Below, one piece after another: positions 36,740 through 46,790 of a stretch of 64,000 nucleotides of DNA. Source of the stretch: Cylicocyclus nassatus (lineage: Eukaryota > Nematoda > Chromadorea > Rhabditida > Strongylidae); contig CATQJL010000001.1 of NCBI GenBank assembly GCA_958299035.1, forward strand, positions 9,647,817 through 9,711,816, in the 5' to 3' direction. Numbering within the stretch: the first letter of the stretch is position 1; each line of letters starts with the position of its first letter. The notes below the pieces were generated by a model that worked only from the letters and a program-made list of their open reading frames with translations, did no database searches and was not told the origin of the DNA. Made by a program: the position numbers and the translations under genes.

Positions 36740-38263
36740 GAGCTAATGGCGTTTATGATGAAAGTGAAAGTAGGGAATTCTCGTACAAATTCTGCAAAGC
36801 ATTGAAAGTATACACAAAAGAAAGAGGCAGACAACACACAACACAATTACTTTGATACTTTGAATTATGAGTCTGTAAAGATAGGTTACAAAGGTTATGA
36901 AGAAGGCAGTAACGTGATCGCCAGGTGTGCCCAGATATAAGACGTCTTCAGAAATTGTGCTCTGCTCATTTTCTGCGCGCGAGTCTTCTTTGTCCAAGTT
37001 GTTGCTGATGTGATGTAGGTGACCGTAAACGGTAATATCAGTCTTACCTCCACGACAGCTGACGAATCAATTTTATATTACTGAAATGTTGAATTTGCCT
37101 AAAGATCCACTGGTTGTGCATCTTGCCAAATGATTTTCGGTTGGGCGCAAGATATCGGCTAATGTGTCTCCTTCCTCACTTTCGCATGATAGAGGAAACT
37201 CAGCTCCGGATACAATTTTAGCATCCAACAAAGTTGCTTGCTTCCACTTCTCAAGTAGTATGCGTAGAGTGCTTTCCATGTTTTTCGCGACAACATGTAC
37301 CTGTAATTCAGATGCGACGGTAGACTTTGCGCAAACTTCGCCATCTTGAGTGAAAATTGCATAGGATTTGAATACGTGAGGCAATGGAGAACTTTCCATG
37401 AGTTTGCGCAACACAAATGCTTTGTGCAATTCGTTAGTGCATGTGCATGCTTTGCTACACAAAGTGCATTCTTTCTGTGGCTTCAAGAAGAGTATTGTAG
37501 TTGTCCTGCACTTCTTTGTGTCAGATGACCTTTATGTGCGGGTTCGACAATGGAAATTTCTTTTCCTGTTGAGATAAAAATCTTGGGAACTGAGGATTGA
37601 TGGTACTCGTGAAAGTGACTTTCACATAATTTCATAGGCTTGTTTGTCCTGGATACAGCTTCAGAACTGTAGAAGAGGGCTCGGAACTATCTTTGGAGGC
37701 ATTACTGCGTCCACAACTACTTTCTAATTGGGACAAGTGAATACATGGTACAGTCGAGTAGATTTTCTGCTCAATATAGTGTGCTTGCACTTTAGGTGAA
37801 ATGCGGTAAAATTTGCGCGTGAGGAAATAGCTACGCCTGTGACGTCACATCGTTACTGGAAAATCCATAGTAGCTTTTTGCTATGGGGCCCCCGGCCTTG
37901 ACTCTCAACTGGTAGCATTGAGAATAGGTAATCAAACGGGTTATCATAAGCGCAAAATAGACGTGCTCTTGGACTGCACTTGTGTCGTTTGCAAAACTGT
38001 GATGTACCTGTGACAAATTTTGTCGCTTGTCCTTTCCAGCCTTTCTTGTCTATGGCAGAAAGTCGTAAATGTCGACATAGTCGGGGATGTTTATTACCAG
38101 GTTTTCCACCAGGAGTAGAGAGTCGTGTCGTGAGTTGCACCTGGTTGAATAATCCTAGTCTTTTGATTGAGTCGCATGAAGTGGAGAACTCAAACGAGCA
38201 CACGTAGTCGGATTGATAATGGAGAAAGGAGGATGGCATTTGTTCGAGATGCGACAATCTCAA
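36740..38263 (-). CDS. Unidentified exons, possibly one gene, with a THAP-like CxxHF patch
   Basis: Several long minus-strand frames look coding. They are 38263-37853 (starts with RLSHLEQMP, four spaced cysteines), a short one near 37600 (KLCESHFHEYHQ), 37486-37073 (137 residues, CTLCSKACTC near its start) and about 37050-36745 (DITVYGHLHHISNN, LYLGTPGDHV). The C-X2-H-F patch recalls the end of THAP zinc fingers, but the rest of the domain is not evident. Junctions between these pieces could not be fixed and some frames contain stops, so this may be a decaying gene. Adjacent exons at 35.5-36.3 kb have the same strand and may belong here. No function is proposed. Confidence 0.35.
37752..37790. 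repeat. Solo end of the CAGTCGAGTAGATTTT MITE
   Basis: CAGTCGAGTAGATTTTCTGC and CAATATAGTG match the left terminus of the element at 4873-5565, preceded by TA. No second end nearby. Confidence 0.6.
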
Positions 38264-38297
38264 AGAATCGTCAGTGGTAGGCGGCTATGCGATTTGT

Positions 38298-38851
38298 ACG
38301 CAAGCGGGCACCGGAAAAATAGTTCGCCGATATCTTGCGGCCTGCTTGCAGAATTTGGGATAATGTTAAACATTTTTTGAGCCAACGTATGGGGATTAAT
38401 CATAGATTAGTTGCGGCGCAGTGGCCGCATTTTCGTGGACTTTCTGCACGGTCCTTTGTAAAAGACCGCACATCCTGTAGGTACCTTCCGCTGAAGAAAA
38501 GTGCTTCAAACTTGGGTAATAAAACCATCTATGGCACCTCTACCATTCACTCAGACAATCGCCGGGAGCAGGCGATCGCAAACTCGCACTTTTCTGCAAG
38601 CGGTCAGCAAAATTTTGGGGCGTAGCCAAACCTTCAGCGGGCAGTACTTCCGTGTTCTTCCAGCGGGCAGCAACACAGAATTTCTGCAAGCGCTCGTCAA
38701 ATAATTTCTTCCAGCGAGCGCTCGCAGAAAACTCTGTATTGCTGCCTGCTGGCGTACCTCCCGTTGAAGGTTTGGCTACGCCCAAAATTTCGGTGACCGT
38801 TTGCAGAAAAGCGCGAGTTTGCGGATCGCCTGCTCCCGGCGATTGTCGGAG
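38298..38851 (+). repeat. Composite repeat with foldback MITE copy 3
   Basis: 38298-38550 matches 6774-7040. 38550-38851 is a foldback with ends CTCAGACAATCGCCGGGAGC and GGCGATTGTCGGAG, arms sharing GCAAACTCGC, GGTTTGGCTACGCC and AGCAACACAGA. The foldback and its left neighbour may form one element. Confidence 0.65.
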
Positions 38852-38941
38852 TAGTCGCGTATAGTGCAGTTTTTTCTGCAACATGGTTTTCGGCACCTTG
38901 ATTATGATTTGCTTCGATGGGTAAGTCTTGACTCCCTACTA

Positions 38942-39621
38942 TACAGGGTGTCCCAAAAGTATGTATACACTGTTTGATCGTTGATATTTCTTTTCCCAAA
39001 AAGTCTTTTGCTTACCTTTAAGCCCAATTCTATGGAGCTGCCCTCAACTTAGACTTACAGTATAGAGCGAATCACTGGTCGCTCTTCATTACTGTAGGTT
39101 TATGGTAGAAAATTCCAGAAGGGTTGTGAGTTATCCAGAACCCTATTTCGCCTCGGGAAGCAAGCCGAACAATTAGAAAACCTTCATGCTAGGCCAACTG
39201 AAATCGCTAGAACGAAATATGGTGTTCGCACTTTACCGCAATGCTTCCTTCAGTTACGCCAGGTAGACCGCAATAGCTGTCTTTACAAGACTCCATAGAA
39301 TCGTGATTACACCATTTATAAAGCATTGCAAACTCGTAAAAAGTTCAATAATAAAATCAGCGAGCTTGAAAACCCTAGTACACTACTTTTCAGATTTTTT
39401 GGAAAGTTTTTTGAAACTAAATCGGTAAATCCGTAATGACGCTATAAGCTGAAAGTTCCTACCGTAATCTTACATAGTGAAGAATGATCCGTGATTCTCC
39501 ATACTGTAAGTTTAAGTTGAAGCCAGAACTACAAAATAGTACTTAGAAGTAGCAAAAGACTTCTTGGAAAAAGAGATATCAACGATCAAACAGTGTATAC
39601 ATACTCTTGGGACACCCTGTA
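38942..39621. mobile_element. mariner-type MITE with long terminal inverted repeats
   Basis: 38944-39619 begins CAGGGTGTCCCAAAAGTATG and ends in the near-complement, with TA on each side. Arms of about 170 bp share ACTGTTTGATCGTTGATAT, AGTCTTTTGCT, CAACTTA and ACTTACAGTAT. Length 676 bp, no transposase. Confidence 0.8.
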
Positions 39622-39667
39622 CTTTGAGATCTCACCAGTATGATTGAAAAGGGTAAGCTAACAAGGA

Positions 39668-40090
39668 ACAGCATCGAGTCAAAGTAGCCTTTCCAGATGA
39701 GACCCAAACTGCTTTGAAGAGTATTAAGCGGTGATTCCAAATCTGCGTTCCAAATCTGCCAAGCGCCTCTGGACGTTATGACTGTTCATCGGAACGAAAA
39801 ATGAATGCAGAATTTAGGTAAAATTGATTGTTACAATCTCTCCAGCACTCAGATAAAGCAATGTTAAGTTTTAGCAAAAAAATGTACAAATGTATCCATT
39901 GCATACACACTGGACCATTTGAGCAAATTTAGGCAATTTTGCTTTAGTTTTGCGTTTGGTTTTTTGACCTGAAAAACGAGCATAACTCGGCGTCCAGAGG
40001 CGCTTGGCAGATTTGGAAGGCAGATTTGGAATCACCAATTAATGCTCTCCAAAGCAGTATGGGTCTCATCTGGAAATGCCACTTCTACTC
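39668..40090. repeat. Inverted repeat that includes part of a coding sequence
   Basis: Left: GTAGCCTTTCCAGATGAGAC, then GGTGATTCCAAATCTGC and TTCCAAATCTGCCAAGCGCC. Right: the complement in reverse order. The outer part of both arms encodes the same short peptide (VAFPDET, then TAL and SI), in opposite directions. Confidence 0.7.
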
Positions 40091-40424
40091 GACACGGTTC
40101 TCTTGTAAGCCACTTAAGGGTACTGTTTGCTTGTAGCCTTGGTCTTGATCTGGTTGTCATTGGGCGTCTTGACTGTGCTTCAGTGGATCCGTAACTAACA
40201 GGTACTCGCTCAATGACCTGCCTCCTGCGTTGATCATCAAAAACCTCATAATATTTCTCAAAGTGAGAGACATTGGATCGTAGTAAAGCTCGATCAGTTG
40301 AGGTGAACTCATCAGTTGAGCTTACGTCAGGTGAAATGATGACCGCCCACCTTCCCATGCTATAAGCATTGCATGTGAACTGACAGTTGGCCATCCGCCC
40401 ACCTGCTGCAGTCAACTGTTGCAT
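40032..40424 (-). CDS. Unidentified open frame, 130 residues
   Basis: An uninterrupted minus-strand frame with balanced composition (MQQLTAAGG; SSTDEFTSTDRALL; QRRRQVIERVPVSYG) ending in a peptide that is also found inverted at 39.67-39.75 kb. There is no signal peptide and no domain I recognise. It could be a captured or duplicated exon of a host gene inside repeats, or an old transposon gene. It has no acceptor that fixes a start. Confidence 0.3.
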   Translation of the reverse strand: MQQLTAAGGRMANCQFTCNAYSMGRWAVIISPDVSSTDEFTSTDRALLRSNVSHFEKYYEVFDDQRRRQVIERVPVSYGSTEAQSRRPMTTRSRPRLQANSTLKWLTREPCRVEVAFPDETHTALESINW

Positions 40425-40486
40425 ACCAGTTTACGTTCAGTTAAGCTGAACGTGAAGCGATATTAGATGAACGCGAATACAATACC

Positions 40487-40657
40487 GCTCACAGAATGTG
40501 CAAAATTTTCGTAAATGCCGCGAAATTCCGAAAATTCCGCGAACTTTCCGGAATTTCGCGAAACTTCGCGAAATTCCAGGAATATCGCGGAATTTTCGGA
40601 ATTTTGCGATATTCACGGAAATTTTGCATATTTTGTGAGCGGTATTGTATAGTAATA
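40487..40657. mobile_element. MITE, CAATACCGCTCAC family, copy 1
   Basis: TA, CAATACCGCTCACAGAATG, then GTGAGCGGTATTG, TA. The inside is built from alternating TTCCGCGAA and TTCGCGAAATTCC words that fold on each other. About 165 bp. Not coding, although frames stay open across it. Confidence 0.85.
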
Positions 40658-40689
40658 TCATAAGTGGGCGGGGCTTACAGTTCACAGCT

Positions 40690-41225
40690 AAAAAGCGAAA
40701 AATCGATATTTTGGAGGTTAATGAACCACCAAATCCCCAAAAATCGATAGAATCGGTACTCTGAGGGTTGTGAAATCCCGAAAATCGACAAAAAACGATA
40801 AAATCGATATCCTGGAGGTTTCGAAATACCGAAAATTGACGAAAATCGATAAGATCGATATTTTAAAGGTTGCGAAACCCCGAAAATCGACAAAATCGAT
40901 ATTCTGAGGGTTGTGAAATCTCGCAAATTGACAAAAATCGATAAAATCAATATTCTGATGGTTTCAAAATCCCGAAAATAGACAAAAATCGATATCCCAA
41001 AAATCGGCAAAGTTGATAAAATCAATATTCTGATGGTTTCAAAATCCCGAAAATAGACAAAAATCGATATCCCAAAAATCGGCAAAGTTGATAAAATCGA
41101 TATTTTGAAGATTGCGAAATCCCGAAAATTGACAAAAATCGGCAAAATTGATAAAATCGATAGTTTGAAGGCTGCAAAACCCCAAAAATCGACACAAATC
41201 GATAAAATCGATATTTTGGAGGTTT
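40690..41225. repeat. ATCGAT-rich minisatellite
   Basis: About ten diverged tandem units of roughly 50-60 bp, with TCGATAAAATCGATATT, GAAATCCCGAAAAT and GACAAAAATCGA as shared blocks. Within it a 75-bp stretch (about 40945-41019) is repeated at once with almost no change. The minus-strand frame of 156 residues across it (repeated YRFY and SIFGIS) reflects the repeat. Confidence 0.85.
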
Positions 41226-42480
41226 AATTTCGGAAATTGGTGAAATTATTGAAAAACTAAGCGAAAAATTCGAAAATCTCAATAATAAGCTCATTTCCAG
41301 TGCTTTTATACAGCTGAAACTTTTTCAAGCAAGCTCCGCCCACTTTATACCCCACATCACGATCGAAATTGAAGAAAATAAGAAAAATTAAGGAAAATAA
41401 ACGAAAATCGCGTTTTTCTAGCCCGATTTACCCCCTTTCTAGCCGTTTTCAGCCCCTTAACCAGGTCCAGATGGTCGCGGGTAACTATCACACGCGCTGC
41501 AGAAATAAAGAGAGGGGAAAAATGAGGGGGGAGAAAGAGAAGAAATTGCGAGACCCTGAACTAAAAAAAAGCAAGTCCGGGAAGGTTTATAGATGGGCTC
41601 CCACAGGCGGAGCCCCTGCATTTTCTCCGAATTATACATGCTGTCCCCCTCGAATTCAAACTGAAGAATGGTTATCCCAGCCTGTTATCCCTACTCTCCA
41701 CGGAGATAAAATTCAAAATATGCATCATCGCCTTTATATAGCGCCTCCTACGGTGGAGCTACAGCCATGATCTACCCCTAGAAAAATAGAGCTATCAAAA
41801 GTACATATCAAGGACCACATGAGATTACCCCAACCCTACAACTTGCAGAGATATAAGGGCGCAAACTCGCCTTTATTGACAGATTTCCCAAGTTCAGCTG
41901 TCAATTAGGCACTTTTATTGGAAACTTGTTATTCTACGACCTTCTCTCTAAAAATCATATTTTTAGAGATCTGTCCAATAAAACAAACTTCAGCCTCATA
42001 TCTTTAATATTCGCAGAGTTATTAGCCCCCCAACATGCATGCTCAGGCCGTAAAATATCGGCTCTCCCAAAGTTGCTCTGTAATTCCCCCAAAAATCATG
42101 TTAGACACCTCTCTCATACCTATACACTCCATATTTTTTCCAGCTTCTTAGAAGCAATACACACTGATATAGCGCGCTCTTGACCTCTCGCTCCTCACTC
42201 TTAGCCTCGGCGAAAGATTTGGTTAAAATATTGAGGTTCTCGGATTGACCGTAAACTTTACTCATAGTGGTTTTTGGTCCCGATCTTTACGAAAATCCTA
42301 CTTATTTTGCACTAGAGAGTCTTACAGTAAAGCTAAAGTGAGATAGAAGTAGCTAAACCAATTAAAATCGCAACTTCGCCTGCACTTTTCGCCTACCTGT
42401 TGCGGAAATTGTCCGCTAATTTTTGAGTTTAAAACTTTGTGAACACCTCTATCGGACCATGCTTAGCACAGATCTTTATT
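41226..42480. other. No gene recognised
   Basis: A 133-residue plus frame at 41369-41770 is of low complexity at its start and has no known domain. A hairpin TCTCTAAAAAT / ATTTTTAGAGA lies at about 41945-41970. Confidence 0.4.
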
Positions 42481-42623
42481 TGAATTGTTCGTCAGATTAT
42501 GATGTTACAAAATCGCCTTCTCGTGAATTGTCTTTCAAATTCGAAAGTCGTTGGCAGATATTCTATCCTACAATGTGTCACTAGCAGCAAAACAATGTAA
42601 GAAATGTTGTTAGCACGTCGAGT

Positions 42624-42796
42624 ACAATACCGCTCACAGAATGTGCGAGATTTCCGTAAATGCCGCAAAATTCCGAAAATTCCGCGAACTTTTCGGAATT
42701 TCGCGAAACTTCGCGAAATTCCAGGAATATCGCGGAATTTTCGGAATTTTGCGATATTCGCGGAAACTTTGCATATTTTGTGAGCGGTATTGTAGT
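42624..42796. mobile_element. MITE, CAATACCGCTCAC family, copy 2
   Basis: Same TA-flanked ends and internal organisation as the copy at 40487-40657, differing at only a few positions. The two copies are about 2.1 kb apart. Confidence 0.85.
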
Positions 42797-42980
42797 GTGG
42801 AGACAGAGAGAAGACTCCCGAAAGTCGCTCCTGAGTACTTACGATACACATCTGTTTGCCTAACACTGCAAACAAAATCGGCGCAAAACTGCATACTGCG
42901 CCCGAAAAGGAGAGGATCGATGAACACCTGGGCCGGTAGTAATCTACCCTACCTGGTGGCATCAAAGATGCCGGCAGGTA

Positions 42981-44238
42981 GGCACACACAGGGCCCGGCA
43001 CGAGGTCGGCAAATGACAAGCTGGAAATCGTTTTGGGGCCAAAAAGCAAAGGGGAAATCGTTTTTGCGGGGTCCGGGGCGGAGCCACGGAAAAAAATTGG
43101 TAGTTCATGCTCGCTACTTATCTTGACATGTTATGTGCCTCAACAGGCGAACACTGGAGTTCGCGCGCGTCAAACCGCGCCGTCGCTAATTGCCGCACGC
43201 GCGACGTCGCCCAAGTGCTATTTGTAACAGCATGCATGACTAGTTCTCAATGTATGTGTAACGATATGGCACCAAATTTTGTATGCGAACGGAGAGAGGC
43301 TAGTGGAAACATAGTATGAAAATTTATGAAAAACTTATGTGAACGGAACGAATAATTAGCATTTTCTCCGAGAATTTCGCAAAACTGGTAAATGAAGATG
43401 TGAATTCAAACGGCTCGTTTGGAACGCGCAGATGAACGATATGGCATGAAACTTGGTAAGTACATGCACACGGACTTGCAGGGCTTAACTGAGGAGTTTC
43501 ATTGAAAAACTATGTGACTGAAGGTTGTGGCAAACTTTTTTCTGAAAATTTTGCGCTACCAAAGAAATGGAAAAATGGCTCGTTTGCAACGCAGAGGTAA
43601 CGAAATCGCGCGGGATTTGGTGTGTGTATGCGCAGTAGGACTAAGTAACTAAGTATGAAATATTATGAAAAACTTATGTGAATGAAAAGTTCCCTTAACT
43701 AATTTCCAAATTAGGTCGGCATTTGCCGACCTAATTCCCACCTGAGGTCGGCAAAACTCTCAATTCACATAATTTTTTCAAAATTTTTACATAAATCTGT
43801 TGTACACCTAAAGTTTACTACATGGTGAAATTTTGGTCCCGAAACTCCTCCTCTTGTCCTTGTTAGAGCCCAAAATCGCATCAGCAGCCTAGCTTTCTAA
43901 GATGGAAAGCGCGCCCCAGTCAATCGATACGCGCGGGAACGGCGTCTCTCATTCCTATGACTGCGTTTCTTTGATATTTTCTCATTCCTTAATCATATTT
44001 CTTGCTAATTTTTCTTCCTGTTTCCTATCTTGATACAGCTGAGGAGTAATTTGAGGAATTTGAGCAATTTGGGCGCTTTTGAGCGCTTTTAGGCGAAATG
44101 TGGCCGGTAATCTCGTCGCACAAGCACAAAACGTCATTTTTGGGCTCAAGGGGGTATTCGTAAAATTTATTGGGATCAAAGGGGAATTCGTTTTGGAAAA
44201 CCCCGTTTGCCCACCTCGTGCCGGGCCCTGGGCACACA
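42981..44238 (+). mobile_element. hAT-type non-autonomous element, perfect TIR and 8-bp duplication
   Basis: The element covers 42989-44230. The ends CAGGGCCCGGCACGAGG and CCTCGTGCCGGGCCCTG are perfect complements. The flanking 8-bp direct repeats are both GGCACACA (42981-42988, 44231-44238). These are hAT hallmarks. Internal sequence is shared with 14448-15408, 10320-10726 and, at the right end, 58545-58796. No transposase frame. Confidence 0.9.
43713..43738. repeat. Hairpin ATTAGGTCGGCA / TGCCGACCTAAT
   Basis: Twelve-base perfect arms with a 2-nt loop inside the hAT element. The GGTCGGC core repeats a word next to the terminal repeat (43004-43010). Confidence 0.85.
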
Positions 44239-44941
44239 TCGCGAGAAAGTTGCCATCATCGGCGGCAGCTCGTGGAGTGATTGTAGGTTGTAATAATCTT
44301 ATGTAACCTTAGTGCGCAATCATTTCGCACATCTAATTTTGATGACGCACACAGCCGCAAACTGCTACCTCGCACGCGGCCGAACTAAGTGCATTAACTT
44401 CAAGTGCCACCCCGTTAACCATTCGACCCATTCGACCATACGGTCAATTATTGCCGACTGCACCAGCAATAGGAGGAACGCACCGGTAAGTGGCCGCATG
44501 TAAGAGGGATCAATACATTGCGTGAGAGACTTTGACCTGAAATAACAGCTGATTGATATGAGCGAGAAAGGGGCGAAATCGGTGCAAACGAGATTTAGAA
44601 GGAATTGCCAAAAAAGATAGTGTTCTTTATGGTTCTAAAGCATGACTAGATTGTTTCTCTGTAAGAAAGTCGTCGTTTTAAAAAAGAAAAATTCATGTAA
44701 TGAGAAAAATGATAGTTTTTTATAGAAAGTAGGATTTTTGGTTTTTTTCGCCTGACGTAAATTGTGTGAGTTCGCCGCAACTCGCAAACTTACAGACGCC
44801 GTCGGCAAAGGTGCCACCACCTCGACGTGGTAGGGGCACGTCGAGATGCCGGCAGCTCCCCCTCTCAATAGAGCACGCTATTTCCCGTGCTCTCTGACCT
44901 GCGGGCAGCTGCCATCTCGCGGATTTCGACGAGCTGCCGGC

Positions 44942-45029
44942 ATTCCTCCTTTAGGAAAATATGTGGAAGCGCAGGAGGAGTTGCCGGCAACTCCTCCTGC
45001 GCTTCCACATATTTTCCTAAAGGAGGAAT
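44942..45029. repeat. Perfect 88-bp palindrome without spacer
   Basis: The 44 bases up to 44985 are followed directly by their exact reverse complement to 45029, centred on GCCGGC. It includes GGAAAATATGTGGAAGCGC and AGGAGGAGTTGCC arms. Confidence 0.95.
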
Positions 45030-45222
45030 TCTGGAACCGCAGACTTTTATGGGGTTTTCTACAGAGTCGAGGCGGCATCTTTATCGAGAAAATTTTTTGG
45101 AAAAAGGCCTGGGACGGCCTAAATTTGGGGTCTCGCTTTCTGGCCACCTCACGGAAAAGGTGCCAGCGACCTGCCGACGAGACCTGCCGCCAGGTCGGGG
45201 GGATTAGATACTACCGGCCCTG

Positions 45223-46236
45223 ATTCTGGCGAGGAAAACAAAAAAACAAATTCTTCTCTTTTTTTGTAATTTTTACTGATTTTTTTTTTGAAAAGCTGTC
45301 CAAAACGAGAACTCATTTATTTATTTCATAAAGTTCACGTTGCAACCATTTGGTTTTTTCATAAAATTGGTCACAAAATGTGTTTTTGTTTAATGCGTAC
45401 ATTTGCTAGACGAAATCCTTGATAGCGGTCATAATCGACTGCGATAGTGGCCGCTATTAAAGATTGCCCGGCGATGCAGCAAAAGGTGTGTCGCTAGACG
45501 GAGTCGAAGCACAGCCTCGCGCGTGCAGTTCCGATCGCTTACCTGACCAAACGGGTCCATGTGGTTCTTCATTCAAGAAGGCACTTGATTATAATGCCTA
45601 GGAAGCGATCCGCATCCACCGAGATCTCTGATCAATAGCTCGTCGGATGCTAGACTGAGGCGCGATGAAATCGACTACGGTCCGCCTCAAGAGAACTGCC
45701 CTGCCCTTAAAAGGGCTATTCTGTTGCAGCGACCTGTGCTACAAGCACAAATGCGGATGCGCAAGAGAAAACTTGTTGGGCAGCTCGAATGGATTTATCA
45801 TGAACGTAACTTTACGACGTACCTTCTTCAAACTTCATCATAGTAGACGGTATTATTGAAGTGTTTGAGATATTTTTCATCATCTTGCTGAGAAGAATCG
45901 TCGAGTATCCCAATCGTTTCGAGTCTCCAGAATTTGCTGACCAAAATGAGTTCCTTGTAATTTGAAGGATTGGAGCATCGTCTGTCTCAGTGATGGAGTC
46001 GACTGCAGTACATGCAACGGATTTGAATGCGCTGTAGGTTTCCAGTGAGCAACGGTATAGATTTCACTGGAGGTGTTTCACTCCTTTTTCAGTGTACAAG
46101 CCCATTACCTGATTTCGGCATGCCAGTTTCAGTGATTTGACTTTTCCAAAGGTGGAGAGACTGATATTTTTGATTCCTGTAGTAGGCAAATGAAGTATGG
46201 TAACAACTTGTCGACTGACTTGTTGATTGATTTGTA
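45223..46236. other. No gene recognised; GC-rich patch 45.45-45.8 kb
   Basis: About 45450-45800 is GC-rich and may derive from a coding or RNA sequence, but no frame is long or recognisable. Confidence 0.4.
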
Positions 46237-46327
46237 ATTTGTTGACCGAGATCTCTGTCGTAAGCTTCGGTAGCTCTGTGCCGGGGCCAAGAGCACGGCG
46301 CTGCTTACGGAACATCTATTCACAATT
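46237..46327. repeat. Second copy of the 90-bp dispersed repeat
   Basis: Matches 36330-36420 almost base for base, with a 4-bp difference (TAGG absent) near GGCGCTG. Confidence 0.75.
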
Positions 46328-46529
46328 TATTTCCAAACTAGTTCAGATTTTGAACGTCACATAATGGAACATGGTTTGTTAGTATAGTCGTGTGTAATAG
46401 CACCCGTGGGTGAAGAAACTATTACGAGTTTTCTCAATTGCTACCTTTTCTTTCCCTCGAGTGAACTCGTAGCCTCTTACTTCCATTTGTTTCCGAAAGT
46501 AAATGTATAAGGATATAAAAGTTAAAGGA

Positions 46530-46790
46530 TTTGGCGTCTTTAAGACTCTCTGCGGGCAAGCGCCGAATGCACTACTTCACAGCCGAAGAGGCCACCGAAT
46601 ACGTGCGAGCCTATTACAGTGACTTGCTGGTCACCGATTACCAAGTCAGTTTAGCCTCCCAATTACTGTGGTACCGATTTGCCGGCCCTGAGGAGTAGAG
46701 GTCTTGGTTGACATAGGGTGAGATCGAACCTGTGTTCGATCTCTTCATAACAGCGCGCAAACCACTGCGCAATCGTTCCTATGGATTAGT
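46530..46790 (-). mobile_element. SINE with tRNA-like head
   Basis: On the minus strand from about 46785 there is GATTGCGCAGTGGTTTGCGC (A box-like) and, 35 bp later, GGTTCGATCTC (B box-like), the internal promoter of a tRNA. The cloverleaf stems do not pair well, so it is not a functional tRNA. A unique GC-rich body follows to about 46530. This is the layout of a tRNA-derived SINE. Confidence 0.55.

Larger units (their letters stand above)
42928..45222. mobile_element. Outer element with GGGCCGGTAGTA ends, host of a nested hAT copy
   Basis: GGGCCGGTAGTAATCTACC at the left and GATACTACCGGCCC at the right are similar inverted ends. Inside it lies a complete second element (42989-44230) that split the sequence GGCACACA. 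No target duplication was identified for the outer element, so its limits are tentative. No transposase. Confidence 0.5.

Noticed and set aside
40675..41294. Repeat protein with YRFY/SIFGIS units
   Set aside because: It mirrors the ATCGAT minisatellite, with no start context, splice signal or known family.
34577..42796. CRISPR-like regular repeats (TTCCGCGAAATTCC words)
   Set aside because: The words alternate with their own complements inside TA-flanked MITEs, with no spacers and a eukaryotic context.
44846..45223. 125-residue frame across the palindrome
   Set aside because: It exists because both palindrome arms are open in complementary frames. It is GC-rich transposon sequence without domains.
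46710..46785. tRNA gene on the minus strand
   Set aside because: A and B box-like sequences are present, but the anticodon and T stems do not pair. A SINE head is the better explanation.
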